Shown here: positions 57,234 to 64,000 of the stretch, piece by piece | Layout of the letters: the number at the start of each line of letters is the position of its first letter | Numbering within the stretch: position 1 is the stretch's first letter | NCBI GenBank assembly: GCA_016169945.1 | Contig: JADLSH010000393.1 | Coordinates: forward strand, 7,209,501-7,273,500 | Reading direction: 5' to 3' | Source of the DNA: Trachythela sp. YZ-2020 | Lineage: Eukaryota > Cnidaria > Anthozoa > Malacalcyonacea > Clavulariidae | Length of the DNA stretch: 64,000 bases | Program-made: the position numbers and the translations under genes | Notes under the pieces: generated by a model | What the model saw: only the letters and a program-made list of their open reading frames with translations | Database searches by the model: none | What the model was told of the DNA's origin: nothing

Positions 57234-57490
57234 TTATAGTAACACCTCTTCAAATAACCAATGAAAAAACGCTGCGGAAATTAGTGATGATTGAGCGCTA
57301 ACGCTCCGGAAACTGATGTTAATTGATGTGCCTGAACATCGCTGTAGGTGTTCGCTTGCAAACAGAAGTTGAGATACTTCGGCTAATTTTCGTATCAGTA
57401 AGTGAACATGCCAAGTCATTCCAAGAGACTGTGCTTCAGCAATCTGGTCTTTCATAATGCTCTCCAAAGGACATACAACAACTAAACTAA
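57234..57490 (-). pseudogene. RecQ-like helicase fragment (motif Ia region)
   Basis: Minus-strand translation includes VVVCPLESIMKDQIAEA, the RecQ motif Ia pattern (usually ISPLIALMQDQ), followed by QSLGMT and LLFASEHLQ. It reads from about 57490 and decays after about 75 residues. Motif Ia is precisely a part missing from the RecQ-like pseudogene at 5945-7363, but this piece is in the opposite orientation 50 kb away. Confidence 0.55.
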
Positions 57491-58547
57491 TTAAGTATTC
57501 ATTTCGCTTTCCTACCTTTGGTTTACATGCTACAAACTCGTAAACTCACCATTCGACAGCTATTGAAAATGTCTTTAAAACGATGCCATTTTTATTAAAT
57601 TACAATGCCCTTTTATGACAATTCTTGTGAAAATGCTTTCTTTATTGCAGCACCGGTATTGTCGGCGCATGCTCAGACAACTTCGGAAGTTAAATCTCCG
57701 GGAATCGATTCCTCGTAATGTCACTGCCTAGAGGGCGGATTTTCATTGGTTTATAGCAAGCAACACTGACCTTATATGGCATTTTCGTAACTTGTATCGC
57801 GTGTGGGATTAAATTTCAAAGATTTCGGTCATTTGTATGTGAATTTCAAAAAAAATAAAATAGTTCTACTTCTTCAAAGGCAATGAAACTTTCCAACAAT
57901 ATTCCTTTTTTCATGAGCTACAACTTTTGTGAAATATTGCTCAGCAAATTCTAAATCCTGGTCTGGCAATTCAGGTTTATATCAACAATAATTTTCAGAA
58001 ACAAAAACTTGACTTTCATAATGTGAAATCTTATGCACTATTTACAATTTTACGTCATGAATTCCAGTAAATGGAATAGAAACTCAAACATAATATAAAC
58101 TTTAACTTAAGCTATTAAAACCTAGAAACCTTAACATAGGAATACTACTGCATAAAATCTTAATTTAATATATAAAAAGTTAATTTAGCTTAACCAGTAC
58201 AATTACCCTATTACTCGCATATAGGCACTGTGCCTATAAGTGAATCTGATGCAATTTTGAAAAAAATTGGAGAAAAAACTGATGGTTTATAGGTGCATGC
58301 GACTATTTTGCTTATAGGCACACCCAATTTTTGTACCCAGATACGCGCAAGGGGTCTGGGTACGAAAATTAGCGTATCCTTTTAATTGTGCGAAATATCA
58401 ATGGCAATATCAATATCAACAACGAAATATTAATATAAACATGGAATGTCAATAACAATAACGTTTCCAACTTAACAACACAACTTCTAAAGTCTCTAAA
58501 CAAATGTAAACAAACAAGTTTAAACATTTAAAGCAAAATGTCAATGT
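57491..58547. other. Non-coding region with two hairpins
   Basis: No gene seen. A palindrome TATAGGCACTGTGCCTATA lies near 58221-58239. A second hairpin pairs AATTTTTGTACCCAG (near 58329) with CTGGGTACGAAAATT (near 58357) around a 14-16 nt loop. They may be ends of a short element related to the adjacent pogo-like fragment. Confidence 0.5.
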
Positions 58548-59270
58548 TTTTTTTCTTCATCGTCAAGTTCATCGTCAAGTTCATCGTCAAGTTAATCGTC
58601 AAGTTCATCTCGATCTGGTTCCTCTTCTGCCTGTTGCTCATCACCTTGCTCGTCATTATGTTCGTCCTCATCAACAACTTCTTTGGCTTCAGCCATTCTC
58701 ATTTCTTCAAGAAATGTTACTCAACACCTTGCTCGTCATTATTTTCGTCCCCATCAACAACTTCTTTGGCTTCAGCCATTCTCATTTCTTCAAGAAATGC
58801 GTTCATTTCGTCGATCACTTCAGCAACTACCTCTCTACTCTCAACTGTTGCGCGTTGTTTTATAAAGTCTACAACAGCAGTGTCTAATAACGGGTATGGC
58901 GAAGTACCTTTTCTAATACGTTTTCTCATATGTGTGTTAATTTCACGGTTTAGTACAGCATGATTCAAAATATCCTTTCGTAAGATCCATCTCTGAATAT
59001 TTTTTCGATGAATGTTGAATTGAGCTGCTGTTTGGCTTATGTTTTGGTTATTTTCTTCTAGCCTTTCAATACAGCTTTCTTGAAATGCAAAGAGTAGTTC
59101 TTGCGCATTTTGTCCGCCATGACCAAAGGCAAGGGCCAAGGCTGAATGGTTGATACCAGACTAAACACATGCGTTAATTGTGTTTTTCGAATGTTTTGGA
59201 GTTTGGAATTTATTTTTTTGCAACAACGGCACCAGTGAGTCTGGATGTCTGGTTCGAAAATGTTTGTTTT
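58548..59270 (-). pseudogene. Pogo/CENP-B-like DNA-binding domain fragment with acidic tail
   Basis: On the minus strand, a basic start (RKNYSLHFKKAVLK near 59200) joins after a frameshift to NISQTAAQFNIHRKNIQRW, a helix-turn-helix as in CENP-B/pogo proteins, and GTSPYPLLDTAVVDFIKQR. The tail is Asp/Glu-rich. A ~78 bp segment encoding FLEEMRMAEAKEVVD is tandemly duplicated (58640-58718 and 58727-58805), followed by a short CATCGTCAAGTT repeat. No DDE domain follows, so it is a fragment or a domesticated DNA-binding protein remnant. Confidence 0.6.
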
Positions 59271-59508
59271 TGACATGCAATATAAGAGAAACCGTTTAAA
59301 AAAGTATTATTCGGTGATGAAACGTGGGTAAGTTTGCAGAATCAACACATTTTTGCAAAGGTAAGAAGATGTTATAAATGTAAAAACTATATTGTCAATA
59401 AAAATATTTTGTTTATACTTCAATATTTGCCAAGGAAGCCCTTTATCAGTATATGCATTTAAACGATTGACTCAGATTGATTTGACGCAGTCTATAAAGT
59501 TTAAACGT
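59271..59508. other. Spacer
   Basis: Nothing supportable; probably the 3' flank of the hAT-like gene. Confidence 0.4.
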
Positions 59509-61108
59509 CTAGTTTAAACGACATTTTGAAAAGGTATGCAACACAATGGGCATCCCCATACATAAACTCGAACGTTGCTGAACAAGATTCACAAGATATG
59601 CTTTCTTACTTTCTTCAACATTTGCAAGATTTCTCATCTGCTTTTCCAAATCCAGGAAGGCTTGGTAGACATCAGAACAAGGGACTGAGTCACTCTGAAA
59701 AATCTTGATGTATCTCTCAATTGGTGCCAGAATCTTGATGATTTCATTAAGTTTGCTGACAAAATCAGGATCGGTTAGCATTTGTGCTTGATTTCCACAT
59801 GCTTCTCCTTTTTCTTTGCAGTACCTCTCAGACACCAAAGCATTCAGGATGTTGTCAGCAGCTTTTAATGATTTGAAGCAACCAATTAGAGTGCCCCATA
59901 GCGTTTCAGCTGGCTTTCCAAGACCAATTTTGCTGCAGCAAGAGCCTTCTTTAATTTTGCTTTCATGACATGGTGATTGTGGAAAAACGTAACTACTTCC
60001 TTACAATCATTAGAAAACAACTGCAACTCTTCAAATGGATATCCATCTGGGAATTGAGGTGCTCCACCACGAGTTGATTCCTTTTTCTTGGCACCAAATA
60101 CATCTTTCACCAAAAGATGGAAACCATGTGAAACACAGCCGTGAAAACAATTTGCTGGATATTTCTGCTCCAGAATGCTCCACATTTTTTGTTGGCTGCA
60201 GCGTTATCTGTGATAGCACCTACAACATTCTCACCAGTGCCATCAATTACACAACTGATGTCTTGAGAAAGCCACTCTGCATCGTGACCTTGCTCCTCGG
60301 TATTTACGATTCCAGAAATAGTGACTGACTCGGACATACAGCCATGTAGTTGACCACAGATCATTTGCAATATTTTACCAAGCATCACTGGTAATGGAGA
60401 TGAATTGGTTTTGCTTGGAGAGTAAACTGTCAACTTTACTCTTAACCTCTTCATAGCATTTGTGAAGAAGACCACCATGGCCATCATCGGCCAGCTGCTT
60501 CCTTATTGGAAATTTTGCTTGTGGGCAGGCTAATTGAATGGCAGAAAGCAAGTAGGGGTCTTCAATTCTGTGGAAACTTGAAACAGTGCCATCTCATGGT
60601 TAAATTTCTTCTGTTTCCAGGCATTGAAAACTGGAATGGGAAATGATCTTGCAGATGGTTGTACTCTAGCTGGGAAAGATGTTGAAGATGATTTGCTCAT
60701 TGAATCTAATGAACCACTTCCTTTCTTCTTATTCATCATTTCATTGCACCACTCTGGGCGATCAGCAACAGGCTTATCCAACATTAGTTTTTTGAATGGC
60801 TTGCATCTCTTCAGGTGGGTTTTAACTGATAGCAGTTTATGGTGATGCCTCACTGACTGCTTGCAATTTTTGCAAATTGCATTGTTTGGCTTGCTTTTGG
60901 AAAACACATTGGGGTCATCAAAAGCATCCCTCCAAGCTGTGTGAACTGGGGGGCCTCGTTTTGTCTTGATGGCAGTTGCAACTGTTGCCTCACTTGTCTA
61001 ACTTTCGGCACTTTCCCTCCATATCCGATTCCATATTTTCAGCCTCGTCATTGTGCTCAACTTCTCTATCAGTGCCTGTGTCTTCTAATTGTATTATGGT
61101 ATCCATAA
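59509..61108 (-). pseudogene. hAT-superfamily transposase, broken
   Basis: From an ATG at 61108 (MDTIIQLEDTGTDREVEHND, acidic leader) a frameshift near 60995 leads to a BED-type zinc finger (AICKNCKQSVRHHHKLLSVK then THLKRC). The catalytic core has a DDE-type Asp in VGAITDNAAANKKCG, followed by ILEQKYPANCFHGCVSHGFH and LLVKDVFG. The distal part has LKAADNILNALVSERYC, KLNEIIKILAPIERYIK and DVYQAFLDLEKQM. Frame changes occur near 60530 and 60185, and the C-terminal hAT dimerisation region is missing. Function in life: cut-and-paste transposition with 8 bp TSD. Whether it drove the 52821-53770 element is not shown. Confidence 0.85.
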
Positions 61109-61147
61109 TGTATGAATAACTGAAATTTACAATCAAATTAACTTTAA

Positions 61148-61789
61148 GGTGGCTCGATACAGTTTTCAAAAATTCAAGCATACAACATTTTGAAATTTTT
61201 AAACTCCATATTTTTAGGTCTTATTCACCAGATATCGGGGTTTTCATATATTTTGATGTTTCTACTTTCAAATTATGTTAGTTTTAGTAACATACAGTTT
61301 GTTGCTACGACAAGGTGGCCCCCAATTTTTTTTCGTGCATTATTTTACTTGCAAGACAGACTAACAATAAGCAAAATATAAAAAAATTCTATAATGCCAT
61401 TTTTTTGAAAAAGGCAAAAATGTCGTTGTCTTCAATAAAATTTTTTGGAATTACAATTTATTTTTTTTTGGTATAATGAAAGATTTTTTTGGTGCAATAC
61501 AGCGTGCAAATTTTAAACATAGGTCACCGGACAAAATAATGAGATATAGCACATTGTTTTTCAAAAATGGAATTTTTAATGACGTCAACAATTGGCATGA
61601 AAACGCTATAGAACACGCACAATGGCGCAAGATGGTGCGAGCAACTGCTCACGTCAGGTCTGTTTGGAAGTTCTTTCGTTAATATTCCCCCATGCACAAA
61701 TTTTCATGCGGATTTATTCATAATTATAGAATAAAGTCTATTTTCGCGATTCTTGCATAAGGGTTTCGTGATTACTATATCGAGCCACC
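61148..61789. mobile_element. TTAA-flanked non-autonomous element (piggyBac-type TSD), 642 bp
   Basis: Inverted ends GGTGGCTCGATA and its complement, with TTAA on each side (61144-61147 and 61790-61793). The interior is AT-rich; a 68-codon ORF (61476-61682) has no recognisable domain. It sits about 40 bp upstream of the hAT-like start codon. Confidence 0.85.
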
Positions 61790-62436
61790 TTAACATAATG
61801 ATAATATAATAAATATATAAATTATAAGCAATACAACTATTGAAATCATAATAGAACATGTTAAAAATAAAACTTTTTAATTAAAATAAACAGACGCTAT
61901 TTCACTTGCTTTTATTCCACTTTGAATCTTTTGTTATTAGCATAGAATAGGAAATGACTAGAAGGTCCACTTGAGGCCGAACCTTTGAAGTTTTTGAAGC
62001 TACTCATGTCGCATTACGCATGTTCATTACCATTATTCTAGCCAGTCAATTGCATTTTCTGGCCAATAAACACGCTGAACTGCATAAAAATAGGGGGCCA
62101 CGTTGCACTGCTGAGTAGCCTTTCTGGTCATTTCCTATTCTGTGTTATTAGGTTGAATAAAATATGTAAATTTTACCTCTCTAGAATGAATTTCAATGAG
62201 TATTTGTTTGATTTATGCAAAATGCAAATCCGACCATTTGGATACCTTGTGGTAAGATGTTATGTAAAACCTTATCGGAGTAAAGAGCCTGGGAACGAGG
62301 TTGACAATTAACAAATGCCACACATGCACAACGTGAAGTATTGAGGAAATAATCAACATAAAAAATTAAACTTCTTTAATTATTAAAAGAAGATTAGAGA
62401 AGATTGAATTAAAGATTGCCAACCCTGATTTTAATA
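61790..62436. other. Non-coding spacer
   Basis: No gene seen. The segment 61930-62140 has paired TTCCTATTCT/AGAATAGGAAATGA words at its borders (near 61943 and 62130), suggesting another short inverted-repeat element with TATTAG/TTAGCATA edges, not fully resolved. Confidence 0.4.
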
Positions 62437-63062
62437 GATAGATAGATATTTAATAAAACTACATGAATTGCGTAGATTTTACAATTACAAAAGCTATGGT
62501 AATGCACTACTATTTACAATATGTATATACAAGGATTAACATGCTAAACAGGTGCAACTTAACAGTTCGACATCGATGGAATGAAAGTGTTTTGAAAACG
62601 TTTGGTATGAATTATTGGGAGAGTGTAACTACGCTTGTGTCTTAAATTGTATGTTGGTTCGTTCTTAGGAGGTAATAGATTATGTAGTTTATGAGTATCA
62701 TCTAATGTAACCAATTTAAATAGTCTTTTACACAGTTCTTGTCGTCGGTCAAATAAAGAGGTCAGGCCTGATAGTTTTAATCTTTAGTTATATTCTTCTC
62801 CTGGGAATATGATTGCCAATGATCGTTTCTGGACTCGTTCTAGTTCGTTCTCTAAATATTTTGGTAGTGAATGGTGGAAGACTTCGGCTCTGTACTCGAG
62901 TGTTGGTCTTATGCAGGTGGAATAAAAGTTGACAATATCGGATATGGGGGATACACCATAGCTCGTTTTAGTTGGCTGAGACAATACAACCGTTTGTTGG
63001 CTTTTTTAACAGTCTCGCTGATATGGTGGGTCCACTGTAGAGTCTCCAATACATACCATATA
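62437..63062 (-). mobile_element. 5'-truncated LINE (CR1-like) tail
   Basis: Minus-strand reading frames give HHISETVKKANKRLYCLSQL, then IVNFYSTCIRPTLEYRAEVF and HHSLPKYLENELERVQKRSL, then after a frameshift LSGLTSLFDRRQELCKRLF. This is the C-terminal RT and tail of a CR1-like LINE. A short GATA repeat near 62437 marks the 3' end. Confidence 0.85.
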
Positions 63063-63680
63063 TAAAGAAACTGTGACCTGATGCTAGTAATTACAAAATG
63101 TGTTTAAATATACTCCATACCCCTTTGTTGACATGGTCTTTTTTCTCCCTCAGATAGAGGAGCAAATGACAAAACCACAAAATTAGTCAACCTTGCCATT
63201 AAATGATACCTGATAAATTTTTCATACCAGACAGTATACAGTACCAGTTGCGAGTAAGGGTACATCGAGTAGCGAGTACTTGCACATGCTCACAAGTAGA
63301 ACGAGCACTCGTTCAGTGGCTAGAGCCAATTCTTGTTCGGTCAGGCAAAGGCATGCAACTGAATTACAGAATTGTTCAAATTATACTATAATTGTTTCCC
63401 AACAACACGCAAACCAGATAAATATACAGTACTTTAAATTACAGAATTCTGTTTTTGTTGAAGTTCAGACTACATAATTCTATTTTGTTGAATATTTGTG
63501 AACCATTTGCCCGAATAACTTGAATCCCAAATTTTTTTTTTGGGGGGGGGGCACCCACGTCCCATACGTCTATTTATATGCATATATGGTGACATAAATA
63601 TATTTGTAAATAAATAGACTAATACAGAAAATACAACCTCATTTCTCAAGGCTTTACTCTACACTAAATAAAATAACAAC
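63063..63680. other. Non-coding spacer
   Basis: Nothing supportable beyond homopolymer runs near 63532-63550. Confidence 0.4.
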
Positions 63681-64000
63681 ATGGCGTCCTTAAATACTGA
63701 GTTCAGTAAGTGGCCTAGTAACTACTAAGGTAATTATTATTCATGAAAACGAATTACTTCCGTTTTAAATTAGCACATATACGTCCCATGAAATGACAAG
63801 CATATGACTGATATCTTTCTGGATTGTTTGATAAATGCATGTCATTCACATCAATTGTTGATCAATATCTTTCCAGATTGTTTTACATATTTATCTTTTG
63901 ACTTTCTAGATGGCAACTAGTGATCTACAGGGGAATCGATGGCTATTGAAGGTGATTGTATTTTTGAAGGCCAACCCAAACAATACAGCAGCTACTGTAA
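63681..64000 (+). CDS. Possible gene start running off the window edge
   Basis: ACAACATGGCG at 63676-63686 is a good start context and is followed by eight codons and a GTAAGT donor at 63706. A second open frame begins at 63910 (MATSDLQGNRWLLKVIVFLK) just after a TTCTAG acceptor and stays open to the last base. The two do not join in phase by the simplest splice, so at most one ATG is right. No family recognised. Confidence 0.3.

Noticed and set aside
61476..61682. 68-codon ORF as a gene in the TTAA element
   Set aside because: No recognisable domain and no support beyond length.

Overview
Eukaryotic, AT-rich sequence with spliced, broken genes and almost nothing but mobile DNA. Intact-looking host genes are scarce. 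The repertoire (KDZ/Zisupton-like transposase, DUF6589-type genes, a RecQ-like relic, Penelope-like elements with hammerhead ribozymes, HUH Rep-like ORF, small GC-rich palindromic MITEs with ends like AGCCTGCGTGGC) fits a marine invertebrate. My best guess is a cnidarian, from remembered resemblance only. All domain calls are by eye; no search was run.

Layout. 1-4.9 kb: an uninterrupted HUH/SF3 replication-protein ORF (+) and an intact Tc1-type DD34E transposase (-), bracketed by two near-identical 253/254 bp Tc1-like MITEs. 5-7.4 kb: an unknown exon and a decayed RecQ-like helicase (+). 7.7-10.5 kb: the C-terminal half of a DUF6589/ankyrin-type gene (-), whose probable N-terminal half lies at 54.4-56 kb on the same strand, so most of the window may sit inside one transposon-swollen intron. 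10.5-26.1 kb: a three-layer nest. A Penelope-like element (PLE) is interrupted by a 13.4 kb Mutator-like element (11750-25132, long TIRs, ~8 bp TSD). The Mutator transposase gene is in turn split by a 7.5 kb element (14416-21924, long TIRs, GTA TSD) encoding a Zn-finger/DUF6589-like/FEN1-like nuclease protein and no recognisable DDE transposase. 28-31.4 kb: a candidate gene with a long CAG/CAA tract and an unidentified Cys-rich ORF. 32.8-42.4 kb: a ~112 bp minisatellite split by a truncated LINE, a ~7 kb PLE with three LTR-like repeats (two direct, one inverted) and a palindromic MITE. 44.3-50.4 kb: a multi-exon KDZ transposase gene (-) with a Mutator-type MITE in one intron. 51.2-52.5 kb: a second ribozyme-bearing PLE copy. 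52.8-53.8 kb: a 950 bp non-autonomous hAT element with perfect 8 bp TSD. 56-64 kb: repeat debris, a RecQ fragment, a pogo-like fragment, a hAT transposase pseudogene, a TTAA-flanked element, another LINE tail and a possible gene start at the right edge.

The genes do not form a pathway; each belongs to its own element. The most interesting unit is the innermost element at 14416-21924, because its coding content suggests a mobile element built around a flap-endonuclease-like nuclease plus a DUF6589 region. Next are the nested insertion history and the two hammerhead ribozymes.
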